Assembly: GCF_022179765.1 (NCBI RefSeq)
Contig: NZ_BPRE01000020.1
Coordinates: forward strand, 1 to 64,000
DNA: 64,000 bases
Direction of reading: 5' to 3'
Source: Methylorubrum suomiense
GTDB taxonomy: Bacteria; Pseudomonadota; Alphaproteobacteria; Rhizobiales; Beijerinckiaceae
The notes below the pieces were generated by a model. The model had not been told where the DNA came from. It searched no databases and was given only the letters and a program-made list of their open reading frames with translations. The position numbers and the translations under genes are program-made. Each line of letters starts with the position of its first letter. Positions within the stretch are counted from its first letter, which is position 1. Of this stretch, positions 56,822 to 64,000 are shown piece by piece.

Positions 56822-58789
56822 TCAATTCTCCAGGTGGATGACCCGCGGCGCGGCCGGCCGCTTGTGGGTCACGATGATGATCTGGCTGAGCTTGCCCTCC
56901 AGGGCGCAGAAGGCGTCGTGGAGGTGGCGGGCCCGCTCTTCGTCCATGGACGCATCGGCCTCGTCGGCCATGAAGACGGGGAAGACCCCGTTCGTCAGGA
57001 TGCGGCCAAGCCCGAGCCGGAGAGCCAGGTTCGCGCACACCTTGCCGGAGCCCGACAGGGTGGCGAGAGGCTGGCCATCCACCTCGATCTCGAAATCCTC
57101 GTCGACCACGATGCGCGTGCGCGCACCGCCGGTCATCTGGCTCAACAGGTACGAGGCGACGCGCGAGAGCGTCGGCACCAGGAAGCTCTTGGTGTCCTCG
57201 CGCAGCTCGTTCATCGCCGCCTTGCCGTTGCGCCAGCTGCGCTCCTCGCGCCGAAGATCGGTGAGCCGATCCCGGCCCTGCGCCCAGTCGGAGAAAGCTT
57301 GCTGATAGCTATCTGATTGGGTCTCGTAGACCCGAGCCACCGTCAGCAGCGCCTCGGTGTCGGCGAGGCGGCCCGGAGGAAGCAGCTTGCGGGCAGCAGC
57401 CAGCGTCTCGCGCATCCCGGTCGCCTTCACCTCCCACGCTTGGCGGCGCTGGCCGGCAGCCTCGGCGGCGGCACACTCCTTCTCCCAGGCACGCAGGTCG
57501 GCGGCGAGGCGCTGCACGTCCGCCCGGCTGTAGTCCGGGTTGATCCCCAGCGCCTTGATCGCGTCGTACTGCTCGTGCTCGTGGACAGCACCCTTGGCCT
57601 CGCGCGGATCGTGCTGGGGCTGGTCCGCCTCGGGCACGTCCCGCAGGCGCTCCCACTCCGCGATGATCGCCGGCTTCGACCAGTTGCGCAGCGCCATCGC
57701 TTCGATGTGCAGGTTGAAGGGGTGGCCGATCACCGGCAGAGCGGCGAGGTCGGCCTCGACCTGCGCGATCTGGGCGTCGGCCGTGGTGAACGGCTTGCCG
57801 CACGGGCAGGTCAGCACCGGGCTCTGCCGGAGGCGAGCCAGCTCGTCCTCCAGGGCCTCGCGCCGCAGCTCGCTGTCGATCTGCTCCTGGGTCAGGGTCG
57901 GCTGCGGAAAGGTCCGGCCGACGAACCGCTGGCGCTCCTCCCACAGCCGGTGGGCGGCGACCGCGGCCTCGGCAGCAGCCAGGTTGAAACCATAGGTGCG
58001 CAGGCCGAGGATCTGGTCGGCCTTCTCCAGGGTGTCGAGCGGGACGTCGGTGGGGCAGGCGCGGAGTTCATGCAGGGCAGGCGGGTTCGTCAGGAAGGCT
58101 TCCGCCCGCACCGCCGCATCGGCGGCGTCCCGCAGCTGGATCACCAGCTCACTCAGTTCGGCCGCCGGCCGGTAGCCGGCCGGCTTCTCGGGCTTCACCG
58201 GCTCCGCGCCCAGGCCCTTCTCCAGCCCGACGATCTCGCGCGAGACGCCCAGCGCCTGCTCGCCGCACCACTTCGCGATAGCCTCGATCTGGTCGGCGCC
58301 GATGAGCTTGTCGACCATAGCCTTACGCTCGGCCGGGCGCAGCTCGGACAGGCGCTCGGCATCGCCCTGGTTCGCCACGTTGGCGACCCGGAACACGTCG
58401 AGGCCGTAGCCCAGCAGCTTGACGATCTGGGCGTTCACCGGCTTGGAGCCGACGGCCAGGGTTTCGCCTCCGTGGCTACCCCCACCCCCGGTGAAAAGCC
58501 CGGTGAGGGAGGCGTTCTTGGCCGTGCGCTCGATCCGGTAGCGGGTGCCCCGGATCTGCACGACGCCCGAGACCCGCATGTGCCGGTAGTCTTCGGTCTT
58601 GCCGCGCAGCGCCGCGGTGCCGAACAGCAGGAACTCGATCAGCTCCAGGTTCAGGGTCTTGCCAGCTTCGTTGGCACCCGTGATGGCGGTCAGGCCCCGC
58701 TCGAAAGAGAGGCTGCGGTCGAAGCCGCGGCCGAGGGGATAGTGATCGGTCGGCGGGAAGCGGACGGTGTATTCAAGCTGCTCGATCAT
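56822..58789 (-). CDS. SbcC/Rad50-like ATPase (655 aa)
   Basis: Start MIEQLEYTVRFPPTDHYPLG. Walker A AITGANEAGKTLNL near residue 39; the central coiled coil has a zinc-hook-like CPCGKPF (about 330); the signature TLSGSGKVCANLALRLGLG and Walker B FPVFMADEADASMDEERARH lie near the end. Works with the metallophosphoesterase encoded upstream as an SbcCD/gp46-gp47 pair that trims DNA ends and aids recombination-dependent replication. Confidence 0.8.
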   Translation of the reverse strand: MIEQLEYTVRFPPTDHYPLGRGFDRSLSFERGLTAITGANEAGKTLNLELIEFLLFGTAALRGKTEDYRHMRVSGVVQIRGTRYRIERTAKNASLTGLFTGGGGSHGGETLAVGSKPVNAQIVKLLGYGLDVFRVANVANQGDAERLSELRPAERKAMVDKLIGADQIEAIAKWCGEQALGVSREIVGLEKGLGAEPVKPEKPAGYRPAAELSELVIQLRDAADAAVRAEAFLTNPPALHELRACPTDVPLDTLEKADQILGLRTYGFNLAAAEAAVAAHRLWEERQRFVGRTFPQPTLTQEQIDSELRREALEDELARLRQSPVLTCPCGKPFTTADAQIAQVEADLAALPVIGHPFNLHIEAMALRNWSKPAIIAEWERLRDVPEADQPQHDPREAKGAVHEHEQYDAIKALGINPDYSRADVQRLAADLRAWEKECAAAEAAGQRRQAWEVKATGMRETLAAARKLLPPGRLADTEALLTVARVYETQSDSYQQAFSDWAQGRDRLTDLRREERSWRNGKAAMNELREDTKSFLVPTLSRVASYLLSQMTGGARTRIVVDEDFEIEVDGQPLATLSGSGKVCANLALRLGLGRILTNGVFPVFMADEADASMDEERARHLHDAFCALEGKLSQIIIVTHKRPAAPRVIHLEN

Positions 58790-58982
58790 AGTAAGCCTCA
58801 AGTGCCGGACCCTTGCCCATCGCGCGAAGGGTCTGTTTCAGACGTTCAAGAAGTCTCGACGCAGTTGCGTCCGCCTTTACGCTCCTGATGGCCTTGAGGT
58901 ATTCTTCATCGCCCCTCGCTGCATGCTTGCACAGGTGGTTGAGCAGGTACTGCTCGTCGGGAGTGAACTGGACACCCTGCAT
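58773..58982 (-). CDS. Small helical protein between the nuclease pair genes (69 aa)
   Basis: MQGVQFTPDEQYLLNHLCKH, then LKAIRSVKADATASRLLERL and a helical end. A GTG start at 59048 would add 22 residues. It sits between the SbcC- and SbcD-like genes and overlaps both, so it could be a partner of the complex. Function unknown. Confidence 0.5.
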   Translation of the reverse strand: MQGVQFTPDEQYLLNHLCKHAARGDEEYLKAIRSVKADATASRLLERLKQTLRAMGKGPALEAYYDRAA

Positions 58983-59034
58983 GAGGATGCCCAGCCCAAC
59001 CAGGTAAAAGTGCCCTTCAGCGGGCTCGATGCGT

Positions 59035-60015
59035 TCACGCGAGGTCACGGCCGAAGGTCTCCGTCCACCGGGTCTCGATCTGCTCGCGCACCTCGGGGAC
59101 GATCTCGTGGGCATCGAGCGCGGCCTTGGCCGCCTGCGTGGTGTCGAAACCGTCCAGGGAGATGTCGGCCGGGGCCTCCTCGACCTCGACCGGACGCATG
59201 CGCTGGACGTCCCAGGAGCGGCAGTCCGGGATGGTCTCCGGGGCCTGCTCGCCGGGTTGGAGCTGGAGGCGGACGCAGGCGCCGGACAGGATGTCCTTCA
59301 CCTCATCAAGCTGGTCGAGCGTCAGGGTGATGTACCGGACGAGGTCGCACTGCTGCCCGTCCTCGCCTTGCGCGTAGGGCTGCATCGAGCCCACCACGGT
59401 CACGTCCACGCCGTCGCGCCGGAAGCTGTCCGGCTTATGGATGTGGCCGGTGTAGGCCGTGGTGATCCCCAGCTCGGCCAGCTCGCGGGTCGGGATCAGG
59501 TTATGGGGCGAGGACCGGGGGTCGACGTCCCAGTGGCCGTAGGCCACCTTCGGCCCCAGGATCTTGATCGCCTTGGCCGCTTCGCCGAGCATCTCGACGG
59601 CCGACAGCGTCGGGCTCCAGGGCAGGAGCACCAGGTCCGGGCTAATCATCGGGTGGATGACGCACTGGATGTTCTGGACGCCGCGCACGAGCTGCCCGAA
59701 CACGTCCCAGGCCGTCACCTCGCTGAGGTCGCGGCTGTCGTCGTGGTTGCCCTGGATGATGTAGAAGGTGGTGCGCGGGTTCGACACCGCAGCGGCCATG
59801 TAGGCCTGGGCAGCGAAGAGGAGGTCGTCGTAGGAGACCTGCGGCTTGTCGAAGAGGTCGCCCATGCAGATGTGGACGTCCGCGCCGGCCGGGTCGAGCT
59901 GGCGCACGAAGTCCTCGCGCACCATCAGCTCACGCTCGCCGCGGCGAGCGAGCGGCACGCCCTTGTTAAAGCGGCGGCCGAGGTGGGGATCGCCGAGGCG
60001 CTTAGGTGCGGTCAT
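59035..60015 (-). CDS. SbcD/Mre11-like nuclease (326 aa)
   Basis: Calcineurin-like phosphoesterase with all motifs: GDPHLGRRF (Asp-x-His), VHICMGDLFDKPQVS (GDxxD), YIIQGNHDDSRDLS (GNHD), YGHWDVDP and TGHIHKPDSF. The length is that of phage gp47-type enzymes. Partner of the SbcC-like ATPase downstream; the two would resect or process DNA ends. C-terminal part (VPEVREQIETRWTETFGRDL) may contact the coiled coil. Confidence 0.8.
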   Translation of the reverse strand: MTAPKRLGDPHLGRRFNKGVPLARRGERELMVREDFVRQLDPAGADVHICMGDLFDKPQVSYDDLLFAAQAYMAAAVSNPRTTFYIIQGNHDDSRDLSEVTAWDVFGQLVRGVQNIQCVIHPMISPDLVLLPWSPTLSAVEMLGEAAKAIKILGPKVAYGHWDVDPRSSPHNLIPTRELAELGITTAYTGHIHKPDSFRRDGVDVTVVGSMQPYAQGEDGQQCDLVRYITLTLDQLDEVKDILSGACVRLQLQPGEQAPETIPDCRSWDVQRMRPVEVEEAPADISLDGFDTTQAAKAALDAHEIVPEVREQIETRWTETFGRDLA

Positions 60016-60247
60016 AGGGATCCTCGAAAATGTTCAGGGTCTGACGACCGAAATCGATGACGATCTTCTCGGCACGGATCGAATTGGCGGTCATGTCTTC
60101 CCAGCGGAGGGTGCCAGTGATGAGGCTGTCGCCGTCGATCACCCGAGTGGTGGCGGGCGACACCACCGGCTCCAGGGGAGCCACGCGGCCCAGGACCGGC
60201 GCAGCCGCGCCGAGCCCGAGCAGCCCGAGAAACGAGCGCCTACGCAT
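60002..60247 (-). CDS. Small exported protein with twin-arginine signal (81 aa)
   Basis: MRRRSFLGLLGLGAAAPVLG matches a Tat signal (RRxFLGLL) with a short hydrophobic region. The mature part is short: TRVIDGDSLITGTLRWEDMT, then IDFGRQTLNIFEDPYDR. Start overlaps the exonuclease stop. An exported protein inside a DNA-metabolism operon is odd; it may act in the periplasm or merely be targeted by chance similarity. Function unknown. Confidence 0.5.
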   Translation of the reverse strand: MRRRSFLGLLGLGAAAPVLGRVAPLEPVVSPATTRVIDGDSLITGTLRWEDMTANSIRAEKIVIDFGRQTLNIFEDPYDRT

Positions 60248-60896
60248 TGAACACCGCCCGGATCTGGTAGAGGCAGTCGTTGAGCGCGTTGTGCGCCTCA
60301 CCGACGTTCTCGATGGTCTTCCAGTATTCGTACCTGTTCTCGTGACCCTTCCCGAGCAGGTAAGAGTTCAGGTCCACTGCCTCACGGTAGTGGAACGGCT
60401 GCATCAGGCCGTATTGCCGGAAGTAGGAGTTGATGAAGTTGTAGTCGAAGGTGGTCGGCTTGCCCCAGAAGGCACGCGGACAGATCGACGGGCCGGCGGC
60501 GACCCACTCCCAGAACGCCCGGATGACGGTCTCGGCCGGCTCGGCGCGCTGGAGGATGGGGCCGAGCACGGTCGGCTTGTCCATCCACCAGTCACGGGTG
60601 TCCTCCGACCAGTACCGGCCGGACGGGACCATGAGGCAGCGGTCGAAGAACTTGTGGTCGATCTCCTTGGTGTGCCGGTTGAAGCGCACCGCGGCGATCT
60701 GCAGGATCGCGTTCTCCTCCGGGTTGGTCCCGGTGGTCTCGATGTCGATCATGTAGTCGAACATCGGCGCGCCCGGCTGCGGAGCGTGGAAGCCGCGGTG
60801 CTCCCGCTCGACCGCAACCTCGTTCGGTCCGATCTGGACCGTCTCGGTCACCGCCACGCGGGGCGGCTCCCCGCGGGGGTCTTTACCGTCGTACAT
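60240..60896 (-). CDS. DnaQ-like 3'-5' exonuclease (218 aa)
   Basis: DEDDh fold: DYMIDIETTGTNPEENAILQ (ExoI motif with Asp and Glu), central FWGKPTTFDYNFINSYFRQY, and the final ENVGEAHNALNDCLYQIRAV (His-x-x-x-x-Asp, ExoIII). Start 60896 preferred (GGAG 9 bases upstream); a GTG at 60905 is also possible. Likely proofreading or end trimming for phage DNA synthesis. Confidence 0.8.
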   Translation of the reverse strand: MYDGKDPRGEPPRVAVTETVQIGPNEVAVEREHRGFHAPQPGAPMFDYMIDIETTGTNPEENAILQIAAVRFNRHTKEIDHKFFDRCLMVPSGRYWSEDTRDWWMDKPTVLGPILQRAEPAETVIRAFWEWVAAGPSICPRAFWGKPTTFDYNFINSYFRQYGLMQPFHYREAVDLNSYLLGKGHENRYEYWKTIENVGEAHNALNDCLYQIRAVFNA

Positions 60897-61306
60897 TCGA
60901 ACCACTCCATCTCAGTCCAGGCCATGGACTTGCGGCTGTTGTTGGTCTCGTAATCCCGAATGACGTTCATCGGCAGAATATACCAGTCACCCGTCGCCAA
61001 CCGATGCACAAATACTAAATATTGGCCCCCAGCCGCGGTGATGCGAGCACCGTGAGCATTCTGCCCCACCTTCAAAAGCTTGAACTCGAACAGCGTCTCG
61101 TGCTGGGTGCTCTTCACCTCAGCGAAGAACATCTTGCCGAGCACGGCGCAGATGTAGTCCGAGGGGGTCGCATCGACGTGACCGACCCGGCCGGTGAGGC
61201 CCTTGATCGCTGCAGCGTCCTTGATGCGGTAAAAGTAGCCGTCTTTACCGAGGGCGGTAATGGAGGCTTCGAAGAGAGCCTCAGTCGGCTTGCCGGTGTT
61301 TCTCAT
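60848..61306 (-). CDS. PD-(D/E)XK nuclease, RecU/resolvase-like (152 aa)
   Basis: ATG at 61306, 3 bases from a perfect family 1 palindrome. MRNTGKPTEALFEASITALG, then the nuclease core RVGHVDATPSDYICAVLGKM and FFAEVKSTQHETLFEFKLLK (Asp ... Glu-x-Lys), with AAGGQYLVFVHRLATGDWYI. This pattern is that of phage recombination endonucleases that cut Holliday junctions. Overlaps the exonuclease by about 50 bases. Confidence 0.75.
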   Translation of the reverse strand: MRNTGKPTEALFEASITALGKDGYFYRIKDAAAIKGLTGRVGHVDATPSDYICAVLGKMFFAEVKSTQHETLFEFKLLKVGQNAHGARITAAGGQYLVFVHRLATGDWYILPMNVIRDYETNNSRKSMAWTEMEWFECTTVKTPAGSRPAWR

Positions 61307-61309
61307 GAC

Positions 61310-61324
61310 GGTACGTTTCGTACC
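61310..61324. promoter_or_regulatory. Palindromic operator-like site, family 1
   Basis: Perfect GGTACG-TTT-CGTACC directly before the resolvase-like start codon and just after a terminator. Confidence 0.75.
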
Positions 61325-61359
61325 GAAAGGGGCCGCAAGTGACAAGCACCAGCGGCCCC
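61325..61359 (-). terminator. Rho-independent terminator, reverse strand
   Basis: Stem GGGGCCGC / GCGGCCCC (61329-61336 with 61352-61359), followed leftward by TTTC. Ends the transcript of the 124-aa gene before the operator at 61310. Confidence 0.65.
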
Positions 61360-61388
61360 AATTTATTCCTTGACAGACGGTGTGAGGA

Positions 61389-61763
61389 CTACGCGGCCAG
61401 CTCGACGTTGTGCGGCAGATACACCACCACGGCGGTGTAGAGCTTGGTCACGTCGAGGGTGTCCCCACCGGCCGCGTCGGTCAGAGCCTGCACCAGCCCG
61501 GTCGCGGTGTAGGTCCGGGCGTAGCCGTAGATCGACTGCGGGCCGTAGGCGTGCATCAGGTCGATGAGGCTATCGACCTTCATGCTCTTGACGGTGCCGG
61601 TGAGGGTCTTGCCGTCGGCGAGCTTGAGCTGGACCTCGCGGTTGATCTTCAGCCGCTCGTAGAGTTCGACGCCCTTCTCGAACACCGAGATCTCGGCGCC
61701 TTGCGGGATGTTCGGGACTTCACCGGGCACCGTGATGACCGGCAGGGACGGTTTCGCAGCCAT
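61389..61763 (-). CDS. Hypothetical protein (124 aa)
   Basis: MAAKPSLPVITVPGEVPNIP, then KLADGKTLTGTVKSMKVDSL and YGYARTYTATGLVQALTDAA. A small alpha/beta fold; no family recognised. A degenerate family 2 palindrome lies upstream at 61783-61797, before its GAAGGA ribosome site. Confidence 0.5.
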   Translation of the reverse strand: MAAKPSLPVITVPGEVPNIPQGAEISVFEKGVELYERLKINREVQLKLADGKTLTGTVKSMKVDSLIDLMHAYGPQSIYGYARTYTATGLVQALTDAAGGDTLDVTKLYTAVVVYLPHNVELAA

Positions 61764-61782
61764 GATGATGTATTTCCTTCAA

Positions 61783-61797
61783 CCAGATCAGATATGG
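61783..61797. promoter_or_regulatory. Degenerate palindrome, family 2
   Basis: CCAGAT-CAG-ATATGG (one mismatch) 19 bp upstream of the 124-aa gene. Confidence 0.4.
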
Positions 61798-61814
61798 TGG
61801 CGGGCCGACCTGAC

Positions 61815-62135
61815 TTATTCCTCCGGCGGCTTGGTTGCGATAGGCACAAACCATTTCTGCGCCTCGGGCGAGAGCTGGTTGAACCGCTCGCCGCTGAGCA
61901 TCTGATGGCGCAGGGCACCAGGCTCGACCTCGGGACCGCCGGACAGCTGCAGGAGCTGCATCAGCACGATCTCCTTGATGTCGAGGATCGAGGTGCCCTG
62001 GCCCGGCTTGAACCGGAAGGCGGTGTTCTCGGTCGTTGGCATCGGCGCATCGCCGGCCTCGTCGATAGCCTCGGGCGGCGCAGCCGCCTTGGTGGCTGGC
62101 TTGCGGCGGGTGGACTTGGCGGCGGTCACGCGCAT
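61815..62135 (-). CDS. Hypothetical protein with basic N-terminus (106 aa)
   Basis: MRVTAAKSTRRKPATKAAAP, then acidic linker (EAIDEAGDAPMPTTEN) and a helical C-terminus (SILDIKEIVLMQLLQL). Start overlaps the ThyX stop. The basic tail suggests DNA contact. Function unknown. Confidence 0.5.
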   Translation of the reverse strand: MRVTAAKSTRRKPATKAAAPPEAIDEAGDAPMPTTENTAFRFKPGQGTSILDIKEIVLMQLLQLSGGPEVEPGALRHQMLSGERFNQLSPEAQKWFVPIATKPPEE

Positions 62136-63079
62136 TCTCCTGCGAGGGTCTTACGGTACTGGATCCACCCCGGCCCGAGATTGCCGGCGAGGTGGGCGTT
62201 GGCCCAGCTGCCGTCGGGCAGCCGGGTATCGGGGGTGGCCTGATGCTCCGCGGGGCTCGCGTGCATCGGCTGCGCGGTCACGAGCCGGTCGTGCCGGGCG
62301 ACTTCCTCGGCGATCGTCAGCTTCGCCTCGTGGAAGGGGGTGTAGGAGACCTGGGCGCACCGGGTGACCGAGACCTTGACGCCGGCCATCTCAGCCTCGT
62401 TGGTGGCGTCACCGATCTCGACCATATCTTCGGTCGAAACGTAGGGCATGTGCCACTCGCCCGGCTGGAGCCGCTGCGGCTCACCGTACTCGGCCAGCGC
62501 CTCCTTCATCGCGACCGCGAGGTCGCGGATGTGCGGCTCGGCCATCTCGTGGTCGCGCAGGGCGAAGAAGTTGTCCCACTGGGTGCCGGTGACGACCACG
62601 TCGATGTGCATGAACGGCTCGATGAGCCGATTCACGACCTGCTTGTGGTAGCCGGCATCGTGGAAGGCCTGGGCGGCCTCGACGGCATGATCGCGCGCAC
62701 GAAGCCATGCCTCCTCGGGGCGCAGCTCTGCGGGTTCGTTCAGCTCGTCGAGCCACATAACCGGAGCGTCGTTCTCCTCCGACGCCTGCATCCCCTTCTC
62801 GTTCTTGCCCCAGTAGCGGGGGATGAACGGGTCATCCATCACCTCCTGGATCAGCCGCGGAACCGGCACAGCGCGCGACGAGCGCGCGTTCCGGGACAGG
62901 CTGGGGTCGTTCATGAGGCCGGGCGTCTCGGGCTCGAACTCGGTTTCCGAGAGCACCCGGTGGGTCTTACTCTCGGCGTGGATGATCCGCGGGTAGCGGA
63001 GCTGGAAGGAGGTGATCGGCGGGGCATCAGGATGCCCCACCGAGCGCCGCAGCACCTTCGCAAGTGTTTGACAAGCCAT
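62126..63079 (-). CDS. thyX: Flavin-dependent thymidylate synthase (317 aa)
   Basis: Makes dTMP from dUMP with FAD and folate. Start MACQTLAKVLRRSVGHPDAP; the ThyX region reads SKTHRVLSETEF, SLSRNARSSRAVPVPRLIQE (the RHRxxSxNxxSxR-like loop) and later QWDNFFALRDHEMAEPHIRD. Works with dUTPase and ribonucleotide reductase in the same arm. A C-terminal extension of about 60 residues follows the usual core. Confidence 0.85.
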   Translation of the reverse strand: MACQTLAKVLRRSVGHPDAPPITSFQLRYPRIIHAESKTHRVLSETEFEPETPGLMNDPSLSRNARSSRAVPVPRLIQEVMDDPFIPRYWGKNEKGMQASEENDAPVMWLDELNEPAELRPEEAWLRARDHAVEAAQAFHDAGYHKQVVNRLIEPFMHIDVVVTGTQWDNFFALRDHEMAEPHIRDLAVAMKEALAEYGEPQRLQPGEWHMPYVSTEDMVEIGDATNEAEMAGVKVSVTRCAQVSYTPFHEAKLTIAEEVARHDRLVTAQPMHASPAEHQATPDTRLPDGSWANAHLAGNLGPGWIQYRKTLAGECA

Positions 63080-63105
63080 CGTATTTCCCTCGCAGTCAGG
63101 ATGGA

Positions 63106-64000
63106 TCAACGGATCGGGCAGGCGCCCGTGGCGCACTCACCGAGGTCGAGCAGCTCACCCGAGGTGTCGCCGGACAGGTCGACGTGGCTGAGCGTGCTGG
63201 CGTAGGCCTCGTACCGCTCGCGGGAGACGCACTCCTGCGGGAGGTACTTGAAGCCGAGCTGTTCGGCGGTCGCGAACGGGTCGTTCCGCTTGAGGAAGCT
63301 GACGCCGATGAACTCGTCCCAGTGCTCCATGAACCAGTCGACCATGGCCGGGATCTCGGCATCGTCGAAGTTGATGGTGATGGAGCAGTTGTGCTGGACG
63401 TAGTGGTTCATCAGCAGCCGGTAGCGTTCCAGCTGGCTGACGGCGCTCTCCTGGTTCACCTCCAGGTGCTCGCCGGTCGCCGGGTCCAACACCTTCGTGA
63501 AGGCCGGGCTCGCCGGGTACTCGACCGGGAAGCAGATGAGCACCCCGGTCGGGTCGTTCGGGTTCGGCCGCATGCGGTAGCCGGCGGCCTCGAACAGCGG
63601 CAGGGTCGGGTCGTTGTGGGGATAGTTGACCCAGTTGAAGATCCACCGGGACAGGGCCAGGTGAGCGCCCTCGTGAACCTCGTCGCCCTCCAGACCCAGC
63701 GCCTTGGATGAGGTGCCGGCCGGCTGGACCTGCGTGACCCGGCGCGCCCGCGGGGTGCCGAACTCGTCGGCCATGCTGTCGGCGCCGGCAATCGCCGCGT
63801 CGCGCACCGCCTCCAGCATCTTCGGATCGCTGATACCTTCCCAGGCCACAGCGCCGGTCGGCGACACGCCGCACAGCCGGAGCAGCTTCTGGGCATCGTT
63901 CCAGGGGAGCTGGAGCACGCCGTCGCGCATCGAGACGCAGGTCTGCCGGTAGTTGGCGCGGCCGGCGATCCACTGCGCCCGCAGCAACCCGGCAAGGTCG
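63106..64000 (-). CDS. nrdJ: Ribonucleotide reductase, class II (RTPR/NrdJ type), C-terminal part
   Basis: The frame is open to the right edge, so about 297 residues of the C-terminus are visible. VQPAGTSSKALG is the substrate loop, and GAHLALSRWIFNWVNYPHND follows. The C-terminus LLDLGECATGACPIR with a Cys pair is that of adenosylcobalamin-dependent reductases. Gives deoxynucleotides without oxygen. Would need host B12. Confidence 0.85.
   Translation of the reverse strand, partial: DLAGLLRAQWIAGRANYRQTCVSMRDGVLQLPWNDAQKLLRLCGVSPTGAVAWEGISDPKMLEAVRDAAIAGADSMADEFGTPRARRVTQVQPAGTSSKALGLEGDEVHEGAHLALSRWIFNWVNYPHNDPTLPLFEAAGYRMRPNPNDPTGVLICFPVEYPASPAFTKVLDPATGEHLEVNQESAVSQLERYRLLMNHYVQHNCSITINFDDAEIPAMVDWFMEHWDEFIGVSFLKRNDPFATAEQLGFKYLPQECVSRERYEAYASTLSHVDLSGDTSGELLDLGECATGACPIR

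Noticed and set aside
57307..57320. GATAGCTATC inside the SbcC-like gene, like the leader hairpins
   Set aside because: Single 10-bp palindrome in coding sequence, no adjacent palindrome or gene start; probably chance.
1..64000. CRISPR arrays, tRNA genes and insertion sequences
   Set aside because: No regular spaced repeats, no cloverleaf with a GGTTCRA arm, no transposase gene or IS-type terminal repeats recognised.

Overview
This 64 kb window looks like one continuous stretch of a large tailed-phage genome (siphovirus, lambda-like tail order) with very high GC content. The host is probably an alphaproteobacterium. A helix-turn-helix protein at the left (682-1449) and a small exported protein (10473-10826) resemble proteins I know mainly from Methylobacterium and its relatives, so Methylobacteriaceae is the best guess (inference). 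Both edges cut genes: a reverse-strand gene at 1-113 and a ribonucleotide reductase gene at 63106-64000 run out of the window.

Layout. 1-16.4 kb is an accessory, regulatory and replication arm, nearly all on the reverse strand. It holds many small unknown genes, a Crp/Fnr-type and a MarR-type regulator, an HNH-like protein, a ParA/ribbon-helix-helix partition pair, a primase/helicase fusion and an origin-like block of nested repeats at about 8.05-8.42 kb. 16.6-26.0 kb (forward) holds the head genes: GpA-type terminase, portal, prohead protease/scaffold, probable decoration protein, major capsid and connector proteins. 26.3-45.9 kb (forward) holds the tail genes: major tail protein, tail-assembly chaperone with a -1 frameshift site, a 2124-residue tape measure, M/L/K/I-like tip proteins, a 2324-residue J-like tip protein and accessory proteins. 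45.9-48.4 kb is the lysis cassette (GH108 endolysin, three-TM holin). 48.5-52.7 kb holds a beta-helix tailspike and a second fibre-like protein. 52.7-64 kb (reverse) is a DNA-metabolism arm: HNH protein, serine recombinase, dUTPase, dATP/dGTP diphosphohydrolase-type protein, HD phosphohydrolase, SbcC/SbcD-like pair, DnaQ-like exonuclease, resolvase-like nuclease, ThyX and a class II ribonucleotide reductase.

The most striking signal is regulatory. Three families of palindromes, each with a 3-base spacer, recur across the window at gene starts. GGTACGNNNCGTACC has 16 good copies, spread through both arms and the late region. CCATATNNNATATGG is concentrated in the left arm and often contains the start codon. 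GTTCCTAANNNTTAGGAAC has three copies at the boundaries of late-gene blocks, two of them beside genes for ribbon-helix-helix proteins. With the ParA pair, the primase, the resolvase and the absence of a tyrosine integrase, this suggests a temperate phage that may be kept as a plasmid (phage-plasmid), with one or more genome-wide regulons. An adjacent HD phosphohydrolase and dATP/dGTP diphosphohydrolase pair recalls the DatZ/MazZ functions of phages with 2-aminoadenine DNA, but no PurZ gene is in the window.
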